A stretch of DNA of 45,175 nucleotides from Ruminococcaceae bacterium AB4001 (GCA_000621765.1 JHXJ01000027.1:1-45175), one strand, 5' to 3'. Positions 31,944 through 41,380 are shown, counted from the first letter of the stretch. The notes: a model not told the origin generated them from the sequence alone. Numbers and translations: made by a program.

Positions 31944-32993
31944 TCAACAGATAAACATGGATATGGTCTCTTTGCCGCCGTCCAGAAAGACTTCGACGGT
32001 TCCCACATCTTCAAGTACTTTTATATCAGGGCATTCCCTATATGCCTTATCGAAAAAAGTATGCCCTTCAAAAAAGACCCTCAGGCGTCCTGCGCCATAA
32101 CTTACGAAACTGCTCTCCTTAACAAGCCTGTTTCTAAGATCTCCGTAAGGCAGAAGATATACCTCCCCTTTTCTCGAAATGCATATCTCCCTCGGACAGC
32201 TTATAGCAGCCGAATTCATCATCATTGAATAGAGCCACCCCATAATGACAGCCTTACCGTCACGGTCTTCAAGAGTAACGGGATTTAAGAAATCCTCTCC
32301 GGTCTCGACCGGTTTGAAACTGTCCTCAGGAGTATCAAAAACAAAAGACTCTCCGTCGAAATCGCCCGTGGCGAACAGCACCTTTGTCGGAAGATGCCTC
32401 TCGCTCTGGATGATGAATATCCATCTGCCATCGGTCTCGATAATGTGCGGAGCTTCGATCACGCTCCCAAACCTTCCGTCGGAAATGAGCTCGCCCTTAT
32501 ATTTCCAGTTCAGAAGATCACCGGATTCAAAACACAGAACCTTTGCAATGCCGTTCCGGCCTGCGCCCGTGATCATGCGGAAACCATTGCCATATCTCAT
32601 GACGAAGGGATCCCTGAATTTCACATCACCATCAAGCGGCATAGTAACGACAGGGTTTTCGCCGCACTTCGAAAAAACCATCCCGTCTTCAGAGCAGGCT
32701 GCGCATATAGTTTCATTGTAATCATTGGATAACGCTGTGTAGAACAGCCAGATCTTCCCGTCGTGAACGATCGCGGAACCCGAATTACAGCTGAGCTCAT
32801 CTTCCGGAGATATAGCTACAGGACACTCTTCCCAGGTGATCAGATCATCTGATACTGCATGTCCCCAATGCATGCGTCCGTATCTTTGAAGGCCCGGACT
32901 TAAAAGGAAAAATAAGTGATATCTTTCTTTGAAATAAACAAGACCGCAGGGATTTCCCAGCCAACCTTCTTTGTTCGAATAATGGTATTTCAC
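31944..32993 (-). CDS. GH32-like protein lacking the catalytic nucleophile
   Basis: A 349-residue five-bladed beta-propeller of the GH32 sucrose-6-phosphate hydrolase/levanase type. The motif normally WMNDPNG reads GWLGNPCG, so the nucleophile aspartate is Asn14 (codon AAT). The other catalytic positions are present: RDP (Arg127-Pro129) and the acid-base glutamate in IEAP (Glu180, usually ECP). A short carboxy-terminal sandwich ends with GTVEVFLDGGKE. With Asn the hydrolase should be inactive, so it may be a sugar-binding protein or act differently. The start is GTG behind AGGGG. An 11-base inverted repeat spans this start. It lies downstream of serA, followed closely by the pseudouridine synthase gene. 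Confidence 0.8.
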   Translation of the reverse strand: MKYHYSNKEGWLGNPCGLVYFKERYHLFFLLSPGLQRYGRMHWGHAVSDDLITWEECPVAISPEDELSCNSGSAIVHDGKIWLFYTALSNDYNETICAACSEDGMVFSKCGENPVVTMPLDGDVKFRDPFVMRYGNGFRMITGAGRNGIAKVLCFESGDLLNWKYKGELISDGRFGSVIEAPHIIETDGRWIFIIQSERHLPTKVLFATGDFDGESFVFDTPEDSFKPVETGEDFLNPVTLEDRDGKAVIMGWLYSMMMNSAAISCPREICISRKGEVYLLPYGDLRNRLVKESSFVSYGAGRLRVFFEGHTFFDKAYRECPDIKVLEDVGTVEVFLDGGKETISMFIC

Positions 32994-33013
32994 TGGTATA
33001 ACCCCTGCGGTCT
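32941..33013 (-). promoter_or_regulatory. Stem-loop that could hide the GH32-like gene's ribosome binding site
   Basis: The mRNA has AGACCGCAGGG (33003-33013) and its perfect complement CCCTGCGGTCT (32941-32951), 51 bases apart. The first arm contains the AGGGG ribosome binding site of the GTG start at 32993, and the second arm encodes the NPCGL part of the altered catalytic motif. Pairing would lower translation. The second arm is followed by TTGTTTATTTC, so the same structure might also serve as a weak terminator for serA. Confidence 0.5.
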
Positions 33014-33033
33014 GAAATTCAATTTATTGGTTC

Positions 33034-34659
33034 TTAGTCAGCAAGCTCTAAGAGCGATACTTTGAGAACGCCTTCAGCCTTTGCAAGCTCGTCGATGATC
33101 TCCTGGGATACGGGCTGGTCGATAGCAACGAAAGCCTGTGCATGCGGATTGTCGGAACCGTCCTGGTTCTTTCTTCCCCAATGCATGGAAGCGATGTTGA
33201 TATTGTGGCTTCCGAGAACTGTTGCAATTCTTCCGATAACGCCCGGAACATCGTTGTTCTTAAGAGCGAGAACGGTGTCAGACAGAGGGCAGTTCATCTC
33301 GTAACCGAAGAATGAAACGATAACCTCTGTGTCAGGTCCGAATACAGTACCGTTGATCTTAAGTTCTCTGCCGTCCTCAGTAACAAATTTAACGTTGATA
33401 AGATTGTTGTACTTCTGGATGGACTCAGTCTTTGTCTCAACAACTTCGATACCTGTCTCAGCCATGCACTCCTGAGCATTAACGTAAGATACGTGATCGT
33501 TGCCCATACCCTTCAAAAGACCCATCATGAGTGAGAGGGTGATGATGCCTGTGCCGGAACTCTCAGCGAGCTCGCCTCTGTATCTTACTTCTACCTTAGT
33601 AATAGGTGTTGCTTCAGCCTGGAAATACATACGGCCGATCTTCTCAGCAAGTGAGCAGTAAGGCTTGATGTCTTCGATACTTCCGGAGAACTGGGGCATG
33701 TTGATCGCTGCAACGAGTTCACCCTTCAAAGCGCCGTCGATGAGCTCAACGATGCCCTGACCAACCTTAGCCGTAGCCTCAACTGTGGAAGCTCCGAGGT
33801 GAGGTGTGATGTAGCAGTGAGGTGCATGGAGAAGAACGTTATCGTATTCCTGCTCGCCGGGTGCCTTATTGTAAGAAGGCTCCTTATCGAAAACGTCGAT
33901 GGCAGCTGCAGCTACCTGGCCTTCAGCCAGAGCATCAGCAAGATCCTGCTCGTTTACGAGACCGCCTCTTGCAGCGTTAACGATCCTGACGCCTCTCTTG
34001 CACTTATAGAGCTGCTCCTTGGAAAGGATACCGTATGTCTCCTTTGTCTTAGGAGTATGAAGTGTGATGAGGTCGCACTGGGGCAGCATCTCATCAAGAG
34101 TCTTGCATCTTGTAACGCCGAGCTTATCGAACTTCTCCTGAGGTACATAAGGATCGTAAGCGATTACGTTCATGCCTACGCCCTTGAGCTTTCTGGAAAC
34201 GATGGAACCGATACGGCCGAGACCGATGATACCGGCTGTCTTGCCTTCGAGTTCGATTCCTACCCAGTTGCCGCGTCTGAAGTCGCCGTTGTGAACGCCT
34301 TCATTTGCTGCGCAGAGATTACGGAAGATGGAGAATGCGTGACCTACTGCGAGTTCACCTGCTGCCATGTTGTTAGCTGTAGGTGTGTTGAGCGCGATAA
34401 CGCCGTGCTCTGTGCAGGCTTTTACGTCGATGTTGTCGATACCTGTACCTGCTCTTCCGACTGCCTTGAGGCAATCTGCGTTATCCAAAAGAGTCTCATT
34501 GATCTTTGTGGCAGATCTGACGATGATGGCATCAAAGCCTTTGATGTACTGCTCGATCTCTTCCTGAGAATGGCCTAAGTATTCTTCTACTTCATAGCCT
34601 CTGTCTCTTAAGTACTGAACACTCTCTTCTGCGATGCTCTCTGTGATAAGGATCTTCAT
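33034..34659 (-). CDS. serA: D-3-phosphoglycerate dehydrogenase, long form with ACT domain
   Basis: A 541-residue enzyme that starts serine synthesis by oxidising 3-phosphoglycerate with NAD. The Rossmann motif is GIIGLGRIGSIVSRKLKG, followed by the catalytic Arg in NAARGGLVNEQDL, the Glu in DVFDKEP, and the His in HCYITPHLGAST. An intervening (ASB-like) domain and a carboxy-terminal ACT domain (VPGVIGRIATVLGSHNINIA) follow, so feedback control by serine is likely. GGGGG precedes the ATG. It is 22 bases downstream of the aminotransferase gene on the same strand. Confidence 0.96.
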   Translation of the reverse strand: MKILITESIAEESVQYLRDRGYEVEEYLGHSQEEIEQYIKGFDAIIVRSATKINETLLDNADCLKAVGRAGTGIDNIDVKACTEHGVIALNTPTANNMAAGELAVGHAFSIFRNLCAANEGVHNGDFRRGNWVGIELEGKTAGIIGLGRIGSIVSRKLKGVGMNVIAYDPYVPQEKFDKLGVTRCKTLDEMLPQCDLITLHTPKTKETYGILSKEQLYKCKRGVRIVNAARGGLVNEQDLADALAEGQVAAAAIDVFDKEPSYNKAPGEQEYDNVLLHAPHCYITPHLGASTVEATAKVGQGIVELIDGALKGELVAAINMPQFSGSIEDIKPYCSLAEKIGRMYFQAEATPITKVEVRYRGELAESSGTGIITLSLMMGLLKGMGNDHVSYVNAQECMAETGIEVVETKTESIQKYNNLINVKFVTEDGRELKINGTVFGPDTEVIVSFFGYEMNCPLSDTVLALKNNDVPGVIGRIATVLGSHNINIASMHWGRKNQDGSDNPHAQAFVAIDQPVSQEIIDELAKAEGVLKVSLLELAD

Positions 34660-34681
34660 GTTTGTATTCCCCCGTAATTAA

Positions 34682-35767
34682 TTATGCATTAGCCTTAAGT
34701 TCTGCAATTGTCTCTTCAAGGTCCTTGAGATACTGCTTAAGTTCTTCTTCAGTAAGGTCACCCATGTGAGCGATCCTGAATGTCTTGTCCTTAAGCGGAC
34801 CGTAACCGTTACTCATGAGATAACCCTTCTCGCCCATAGCCTTGATGAGGTCTGATGTGGGGATGCCTGTCGTATTTGTAACGCAGGTAACAGTAACGGA
34901 AAGGTTCTCGGGATTGGAATAGAGTTCGCAATTCTCTCTTGCCCAGTCCTGAGCGATCTTAGCGAGCTTGCAGTGCTTCTGATATCTGTTCTCAACGCCC
35001 TCAGCGAGGATCTTGTCGAGCTGATAATCAAGAGCGAACATATGTGACTCAGAAGGTGTTGAAGGATACTGATAGGGCTTTTCCTTAACGAACTTAACGA
35101 GTTCGAGATAGTCGAAGTAAAGACCTCTGTTCTCAACTGTCTCAGCCTTCCTGATTGCCTTGTCTGATACGGAAGCGATAGCCATTCCCGGAGGCAGGCC
35201 TAAGCACTTCTGTGTTGAAGTGATGCATACGTCGATGCCGAGCTCATCTACAGGGATATAGTCACCTGCCATTGAAGAAACTGCGTCTACGCATACGATG
35301 ACATCGGGATATTTCTTATAGACTTCAGCAAGCTTATCCATCGGGTTGTGGATACCTGTTGATGTCTCATTCTGTGTGATGGTAATAAGATCGTACTTGC
35401 CTGTTGAAAGAGCAGCCTCGATCATCTCGGGTGTTGTGGGCTGGCCGAGCTCTGACTCGAAAAGATCAGCGGCAATGCCGTTGGATGTGCACATCTTGTG
35501 CCATCTCTTACCAAAAGCGCCGATCGAGAAAACAGCTGCCCTTGTCTTTGTAAAACTTCTTACTGCACCTTCCATAAGACCACTGCCTGATGACGTTGAT
35601 AAAACGATAGTGTTGTTTGTCATCATTACTTTCTGGAGCTTTTCGGAAATTGACTGCTGAAGAGCGGACATATCCTTTGTTCTGTGTCCGATCATAGGAG
35701 TAGCCATTTTCTCCAGTACATCCTGAGAAACCTCGATCGGTCCAGGTATGAACAGTTTCTTATGCAT
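34682..35767 (-). CDS. Class V aminotransferase (alanine-glyoxylate/serine-pyruvate type), probable phosphoserine aminotransferase
   Basis: A 361-residue PLP enzyme of the AGT branch (COG0075), fold type I. It begins LFIPGPIEVSQDVLEKMATP, has Asp161 in CVDAVSSMAGDY, the PLP lysine Lys187 in TSTQKCLGLPPG, and ends with GYGPLKDKTFRIAHMGDLT. SerC-type phosphoserine aminotransferase is absent from the window, and AGT-type enzymes do this step in several anaerobes, so its place before serA suggests phosphohydroxypyruvate amination. Serine-glyoxylate activity is an alternative. GAGGG precedes the ATG; a TATAAT box lies at 35809-35814 on the minus strand, with no clear -35. Confidence 0.85.
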   Translation of the reverse strand: MHKKLFIPGPIEVSQDVLEKMATPMIGHRTKDMSALQQSISEKLQKVMMTNNTIVLSTSSGSGLMEGAVRSFTKTRAAVFSIGAFGKRWHKMCTSNGIAADLFESELGQPTTPEMIEAALSTGKYDLITITQNETSTGIHNPMDKLAEVYKKYPDVIVCVDAVSSMAGDYIPVDELGIDVCITSTQKCLGLPPGMAIASVSDKAIRKAETVENRGLYFDYLELVKFVKEKPYQYPSTPSESHMFALDYQLDKILAEGVENRYQKHCKLAKIAQDWARENCELYSNPENLSVTVTCVTNTTGIPTSDLIKAMGEKGYLMSNGYGPLKDKTFRIAHMGDLTEEELKQYLKDLEETIAELKANA

Positions 35768-35861
35768 GTTAAAACCCTCTTTTCGCGCGATATTATTAGA
35801 GCAATAGCATTATATACTTGTATTTTTCTTTTTTGTTACAAAATCAGTTGACTAAATAGCC

Positions 35862-35900
35862 AAAAAACAAGCCGCCTGCCGTGAAATACATAGCAGGCGG
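35862..35900 (-). terminator. Terminator of the pseudo-PP2C/LysM gene
   Basis: Perfect eight-base arms CCGCCTGC and GCAGGCGG with a 13-base loop, followed on the minus strand by CTTGTTTTTTGG. It separates this gene from the aminotransferase-serA unit. Confidence 0.85.
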
Positions 35901-35934
35901 TCTGATTGAATCAATTATTGGTCTGAACCTCGTA

Positions 35935-38900
35935 TCAGGTGATGTGGATGTTACTCGTGATCTCATCTGCTGAGGTCGTCTCGGCAGGTGCTGTCTCATC
36001 AACAGTTCCGCTTCCTGCATTCCATGTAACATCGATCTCACCGGTCAATACTCCACGAGGAGGCAGGAGGAGTCTGTCACCGCTGTTCGGTCCGGTGTAT
36101 GTAGCCGGGTCGAGCTTGTTGTATGTGATGATTATCGCGATCCTCGGGTCTCTTGCGTTCTCGATATCGATGTTATAAACGTAATGGAATACATCCCACC
36201 ATGTTCTGTAACCGATGTCATCGGAGAAACAGAAATAACCGATAGGAGCCGAAGCGTCAGGCAGTGTAGCCTGTGTGGACGGAGCTGTCGTCTCAACAGT
36301 GGACTGCTCTGTGACGATAGAAGGAGCTGTCGTCTCCGTAGGCTTTGTCTTCTTGCTGCAGCCTCTTGCGATCAGGGCGATGACAATGATTATGCAGATA
36401 AGAAGGATTGCAAGGAATGCAATGAACATATAGCCGTTACGGTTGAGCTTCATCTTTCTCTTGCCGCCGTTACCGCCATTTCCGCCTGAAGCGCTCGTAC
36501 GGGGTGCGCTTCCGGAAGGTCTTCCGTTATTGTTGGGACCGGAACCTGACGGTCTGTAAGATGTCTGTCCGGGATTCGTATACTGTGCGCGCTGCTCTGC
36601 GTTCGGAACTTCCTGCTGGGAATGCTCGGAAGAAGGAACATAACCGTAGCTCTGTTCGCCGCCGTCATATGTCTGGCCGCTCTCATCGACACCAAGGATG
36701 TTATTGATCCACTCGTTGTCCAATGAGGATGAAGAAGATGCTGAAGCCTGGGGCTGTACATATTCCTCGCCATAAGCGGACTGTGCTGAGAAATCGGTAT
36801 ATCCGTCCTGAGCGTCCTGCGGCTGGTATCCGCCGGCACCGGCATCCTGATATCCGGCACCGGAATAATCCGTATATCCTTCCTGAGGTGCCTGACCGTA
36901 ACCGGGAACATATCCGCTTTCGCCGCCGCTGTAATCAGGATATCCGTTGCTGTCCATAGGTGCACCTCCCTGCATATCAGGCTGGCTGCCGTATCCGTAA
37001 GAACCAAAACTGCTCTGTTCTGAAGCTGAGAAGGACTCAGCGCCGTAAGGCTGGTAAGGCGGAACTGCCTGACCTGCGTCTGCGGGAGCTTCAGCGCCAG
37101 CGTAATCACCATAGAATGTTGCATTTTCTGCGGGTGCTGAAACATTCTGCTCCGAACCAACTGCATTTACAGGGTTGTTGTAATTGTCTGAATCGTAAAG
37201 CGGCATCTCCGGAATATCAGCTGCAGCCTGCTGTGCTTCTTCCTCAGCGCCTGTGGCAAATGCCGGGCTTCCGAACGGAAGGATGATGTCATCCTGTGCA
37301 GGTACTGCTTCTTCCTTAGAAATAACAGGACTTGCAACTGCTGCCTGTACGGGAGTCTCTGCCTGCTTTTCAGTCTCAGGGAAATCGACATTCAGCTTAT
37401 CTTCTTCCTTAAGCTCAGGCTTCTGTTCCTTGATCTCATACTCAGGAACAGGAATGGAAGATACCTCTTCAGAAGGAATGGGTTCTTCTCTGGGAGCTAT
37501 GCCGTCGTCTCCGAAGACCAACGGAGGAGTATTCTTAAGTTCCTGTGCACTGACATTTCCATAAGGATCGAAAATATCTTCTGCCTTTGCAGACTCGTCG
37601 TTGTTGCCTGCATCTGCCTTTACTTCGCCTGGTGCGAAAACGATCTCTTCAGGCTTATTTACGACAGCAGGTGCCGGCGGAACTACCGGAGCAACGCCTG
37701 CTACCGGAATAACGGGAGCTGCAGGAGCAGCCGGAATTACAGGTGCTGCAGGGATAACAGGAGCAGCCGGTTCAACAACAGGAATGATAGGTTCTTCCTT
37801 GAGGTCTTCGAAGCTGGTCTCCTTTGCTGCTTCCTTTTCCTTTGACTCGGCGATTGCCTGAGCAAGGACTCCGCCGCCTGATGTAAACAGGATCGAATTG
37901 ATATCTGTTACAGGCTTCGTGGGGGAATCATCAGTCTGGTCAAATGCGAACTCTGTCTTTGAGACCTCTGCCATCGGAGGAGTAGGATCATCAGGGAAAA
38001 CATTAACTGTTTTTACAGGTTCGCTGTCTACGTTGAATACGAAAGGTGAATCTGCTACAGCCGCTTCTTCTGCCTTAGCTGTTGCTTCAGCATCGCTCTG
38101 TGCGGATTCCTTCATGTCTCCGAAGATCTTCTTCATGGCCTCTTCAGCAGAAAGTTCTTCAACAGATTCTGTCTTATCAGGGAACTCCAATGCGCCTTCG
38201 GGTATCTTCTGCGCTTCAGCCTGTCCGGCCTTGTCGCCGAACTGTAAGCTGCCGTCTGCAGGTGCTGTGTCTTCTACGGGAACAACAACGGGCTCTTCAG
38301 GTGTAAGGTTTACAAAACCTGCATCGGCGATCGCCTTTGCAGCTGCACCGACTTCACCGCCCTCAACAGTGGACTCAAGAAGTTCATGTGCCTCTTCATC
38401 GTAGTCCTTATTCTTCTTCTTTTTGCCGAAAAGGCCCTTCTTCTCTTCCTTGGTTACGCTCTCAACAAATGAGATCGAGATCTGCATAGGAGTGTTGGGC
38501 ATCCTTGCGGAAGCCTGTGTAAGGATAAGTCCTGCAGCGTCACACTGGTCCTCAGCGTCAGTAAGGATCCTGAGGATCTCTCTCTGACCAAGGGCGTCGT
38601 AGATGGACTTGTTGCAGAGAATAATGCAGTCATCGGGTGTAAGCGTAAAGAAGTTCGACCAAAGCGCATTAGCAGTCTTGGAAGAACAGTAATACTGGAA
38701 ATCACCGACTCTGTTGCCGTATGCATCGATGGGCTCCATGGGGATGCCTGCATCCGTAAGCGGGAACAGTGTATCGTCTCTGTAAAGGAATGCGAGACCT
38801 CCGCCGATCGTTACGGCAAAAGCCTCAGAGTCTCTTACGATAACGCCCGTGAAATAGGGATCTCTAGTCTCGTTTTCGATAAGCTTGGTTGTACCTGCAA

Positions 38901-39210
38901 CCTCAACTGCGGTTGACAGGAATCTCTCGATCATGGAATCGATCTCTTTATGACCGTTCTTTACTTCATTGCAAAGACCGCGGAGCTGGGGTTCAAACGG
39001 CGGGATCGTTCCGGGTTCAAAACCTTCGATCGTCGGGTGTGTGAAAAGAGAGAAAAAGAATCCTCTCTCGTCTTTGTCGATAGTGATATCGGCCTGTCTT
39101 GTCTCTCTCTTGCCGCAAAGTCTGCCGTCGAGATAAAATGCGTCTGTAAGCGTACTTGAAGGAAAATAGCGCGCTGTCAGCGTGCTTGCAAGCCGTGTTA
39201 AGGTAGCCAT
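35935..39210 (-). CDS. Pseudo-PP2C phosphatase, long linker, one membrane helix and LysM-like outer domain
   Basis: A 1091-residue protein. Residues 1-255 follow the PP2C (PPM) fold: YFTGVIVRDSEAFAVTIGGG sits where PP2C has the GDSR turn, LTPDDCIILCNKSI where it has the SDG loop, and MQISISFV where it has DNITVVVV. The metal-binding aspartates at all three places are lost, so it is probably not a phosphatase. Residues about 265-925 are low-complexity, acidic, alanine-, proline- and glutamine-rich, with PAAPVIPAAPVIPAAPAAPV near the middle. A single membrane helix (about 927-950) follows KRKMKLNRNGY, and 140 outer residues carry a LysM-like end (TYNKLDPAT then GDRLLLPP). This suggests a sensor linking the wall to the cytoplasm. 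GGAGG precedes the ATG. Confidence 0.7.
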   Translation of the reverse strand: MATLTRLASTLTARYFPSSTLTDAFYLDGRLCGKRETRQADITIDKDERGFFFSLFTHPTIEGFEPGTIPPFEPQLRGLCNEVKNGHKEIDSMIERFLSTAVEVAGTTKLIENETRDPYFTGVIVRDSEAFAVTIGGGLAFLYRDDTLFPLTDAGIPMEPIDAYGNRVGDFQYYCSSKTANALWSNFFTLTPDDCIILCNKSIYDALGQREILRILTDAEDQCDAAGLILTQASARMPNTPMQISISFVESVTKEEKKGLFGKKKKNKDYDEEAHELLESTVEGGEVGAAAKAIADAGFVNLTPEEPVVVPVEDTAPADGSLQFGDKAGQAEAQKIPEGALEFPDKTESVEELSAEEAMKKIFGDMKESAQSDAEATAKAEEAAVADSPFVFNVDSEPVKTVNVFPDDPTPPMAEVSKTEFAFDQTDDSPTKPVTDINSILFTSGGGVLAQAIAESKEKEAAKETSFEDLKEEPIIPVVEPAAPVIPAAPVIPAAPAAPVIPVAGVAPVVPPAPAVVNKPEEIVFAPGEVKADAGNNDESAKAEDIFDPYGNVSAQELKNTPPLVFGDDGIAPREEPIPSEEVSSIPVPEYEIKEQKPELKEEDKLNVDFPETEKQAETPVQAAVASPVISKEEAVPAQDDIILPFGSPAFATGAEEEAQQAAADIPEMPLYDSDNYNNPVNAVGSEQNVSAPAENATFYGDYAGAEAPADAGQAVPPYQPYGAESFSASEQSSFGSYGYGSQPDMQGGAPMDSNGYPDYSGGESGYVPGYGQAPQEGYTDYSGAGYQDAGAGGYQPQDAQDGYTDFSAQSAYGEEYVQPQASASSSSSLDNEWINNILGVDESGQTYDGGEQSYGYVPSSEHSQQEVPNAEQRAQYTNPGQTSYRPSGSGPNNNGRPSGSAPRTSASGGNGGNGGKRKMKLNRNGYMFIAFLAILLICIIIVIALIARGCSKKTKPTETTAPSIVTEQSTVETTAPSTQATLPDASAPIGYFCFSDDIGYRTWWDVFHYVYNIDIENARDPRIAIIITYNKLDPATYTGPNSGDRLLLPPRGVLTGEIDVTWNAGSGTVDETAPAETTSADEITSNIHIT

Positions 39211-39322
39211 GAGCCGTCCTCCGTATAATTATTCAGATTAATTATAACATAACGTTATTTTTCTCAAGCATTTTTATATTAAATTTAATTTAATGGTAAT
39301 TTTCCCTCAAACGCAATAAAAC

Positions 39323-39369
39323 AAGGCCGTTCAGGGTGCATCTTTATGCAGGTATCCTTCCCGGCCTTT
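39323..39369 (-). terminator. Terminator of the DUF885 lipoprotein gene
   Basis: Outer arms AAGGCCG and CGGCCTT with an inner GCATctttATGC stem, followed on the minus strand by TTGTTTTATT. It lies about 20 bases after the gene's stop. Confidence 0.7.
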
Positions 39370-39391
39370 GGTGTATTTTTGTGGCAACAGC

Positions 39392-41380
39392 TCAGCTGAG
39401 GAGACTGTCCATGTAGTTTTCGATCTGATCGTACGTTCCAGTCAGTGAATTGAGGTAAGCCGTATGGATCTCTTTGTCCGTTTTATCGGGATGTTTAGCG
39501 TGCATATCATCCATTATCTTCTCGGTCCAGAGATACCCCATTCCGTACTTCGGATAGTATCCGGGATCTGTAAGGATCAGTGTATAAATCTGCGAGAAAT
39601 CGTCTTCAGAAACGCCGAATCCGAATGAATCGAAATAGTCCAGACAGTCCTGCATAGACCAGTTCTGGGTATGAATACCGTATTCGATCCTGGTGCTGGC
39701 AAGTACAGAAATGGAATCATTTGCCTTGACCAGCTTCTGAAGATCATCTTTGCCGGGCTCGTTGAAATACTTGCCGCAATAATATTCGGTATATGTAGCC
39801 CAGCCTTCAAGATAGCCTATAGGCATACTCAGATACATGTAGGGATGCGAAGTGTGTGAACGCGTATACAGCGACTGGAACATGTGTCCGGGATATGCTT
39901 CGTGAGCAACGGTTATTCCGAATTTGTCGTCAACGTTAGAGTTATTTACGATCAGTAGATTCGCATTGTAATTATCCAGATGATATCCGAGATAGGCGGC
40001 AGGCGAGAAATTCTCCTCGAACACTTTCGGTACATCCATGATGTAATACTCGTGCGCCGGAATATCAGGGAAATCAGCCTTTACGGCATCGCGGAGATAA
40101 TCGAGATTATCGTTTACGTCACCTTTTGTATACTTGACCTGCATGAAGTCAAAATACAGACTGAAATTACTTGAGATGAGCGAAGTAAGCTCATTGAAAC
40201 GCTCGTCGATCGTATTGTCGAGTGCCGCAATGCACTCCTCCGGAGTTGCATCATTGTTAGTCATAACCCTGGTGAGCATCGCATAATATGCGTCTCCGCC
40301 TCTGTACATACAGATGCCCGCATCGACTCCGCCTGAACCCTTAAGGCCTCTCATTCGTCTTGCGCATTCTTCAAATTCCGGGAAAAGGACTTCCTTCATG
40401 GCCTTTTCGTGTTCAGCAATGAGCCTCTCCCTGTCTGCAGAAGATAACCCTTTTATATTGTCCAGTCTCTCCTCGAAAGACTGATAAAGGAAGCAGTCAT
40501 CCTTCTGTTTTACGAGATTATCAAAAGAGACTGCAGATGCTTCATAACTTGTGTCAGACGAAGCAAATCCGAGGGAAGCCCTGGTCTCTTCGAACTCGCA
40601 TATTTCATCGTAAAACCTGTCGATATCTTTTACGAGGAGAATATAATCCTCGGCATCCTTAACGCTTTCAAAGTTAAAGATATCCAGGATAAACAGGACC
40701 TCGCACTGGGGTCCGACCAGGAAATTGAACACGGTCGAATAATACGCAAATGCTGTGTATGAACATCCGTAAATACTCTCTTCACAGTCGTATACCAGTT
40801 TGTCATAGCAGAGTCTGTCATCACCCTTGAGCGACTCATAATCTATCTGCAGAAGCTGGTCCAGCTGGTTCTGATAGAATTCCTTCTCCTCGTCATACTG
40901 TTCGACAGATCCGATCTCACCCCAGCTGACTTCGTCCAGACTGAAGCCGAAATTCTCCGGATGTTCGAAGAGGATCTTTATATCGACATAATCCGTGATC
41001 TCGTGATGCAGGATCTCGTATTCAACTCCGGAAAGAAGCGTGAGCGCCTCATCTCCGCCTTTGTCTCCACGCGGATGCTGTGGATGTATCTCATCAACCG
41101 AAGCGACATGATCAGGATACGTAAGCGTATCTGATGTCGGGATGTAATTGCCGTAACCGGAAGGACCTGTTGTCGGACCTGACGTTGGATCCGATGTGGG
41201 ATCCGTGTCTGTCTCCGTCGAATACGTGGGGTCTGTGTGACGGCCTCCTTCAGGTTTTGTACCGTCCTGGGTCCTTCTTCCGCCCGAGGAGTGTTTACCG
41301 CCGTCAGAACAAGAAACCATTGAAAGCATTACAGCTGCGCAACAAACGACAGCCAAAATCTTATTAGTTATCTTTTTCAT
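39392..41380 (-). CDS. DUF885 lipoprotein, predicted zinc metallopeptidase
   Basis: A 662-residue secreted lipoprotein. A signal peptide with lipobox LSMVSC places the lipidated cysteine near residue 24. A low-complexity Thr/Asp/Pro/Gly linker follows (roughly residues 26-80, with DPTSDPTSGPTTGPSG). The catalytic domain contains TVAHEAYPGHMFQSLY at about residue 490, matching the HExxH-type zinc motif of DUF885 (HEGYPGH), and the glutamate of the third ligand should lie downstream near YLEGWATYTEYY. The family is related to M32-type peptidases. It would act on peptides outside the cell; the substrate is unknown. Confidence 0.85.
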   Translation of the reverse strand: MKKITNKILAVVCCAAVMLSMVSCSDGGKHSSGGRRTQDGTKPEGGRHTDPTYSTETDTDPTSDPTSGPTTGPSGYGNYIPTSDTLTYPDHVASVDEIHPQHPRGDKGGDEALTLLSGVEYEILHHEITDYVDIKILFEHPENFGFSLDEVSWGEIGSVEQYDEEKEFYQNQLDQLLQIDYESLKGDDRLCYDKLVYDCEESIYGCSYTAFAYYSTVFNFLVGPQCEVLFILDIFNFESVKDAEDYILLVKDIDRFYDEICEFEETRASLGFASSDTSYEASAVSFDNLVKQKDDCFLYQSFEERLDNIKGLSSADRERLIAEHEKAMKEVLFPEFEECARRMRGLKGSGGVDAGICMYRGGDAYYAMLTRVMTNNDATPEECIAALDNTIDERFNELTSLISSNFSLYFDFMQVKYTKGDVNDNLDYLRDAVKADFPDIPAHEYYIMDVPKVFEENFSPAAYLGYHLDNYNANLLIVNNSNVDDKFGITVAHEAYPGHMFQSLYTRSHTSHPYMYLSMPIGYLEGWATYTEYYCGKYFNEPGKDDLQKLVKANDSISVLASTRIEYGIHTQNWSMQDCLDYFDSFGFGVSEDDFSQIYTLILTDPGYYPKYGMGYLWTEKIMDDMHAKHPDKTDKEIHTAYLNSLTGTYDQIENYMDSLLS

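Noticed and set aside
33799-34578. Long open frame of 259 codons antisense to serA
   Set aside because: serA is certain on the other strand. Codon bias there leaves the antisense frame open; it has no family resemblance or ribosome binding site.
36450-37166. 238-codon frame on the same strand as the pseudo-PP2C gene
   Set aside because: It is an alternative frame of the low-complexity linker (Pro/Gln/Ala/Ser repeats) and has no start signal.
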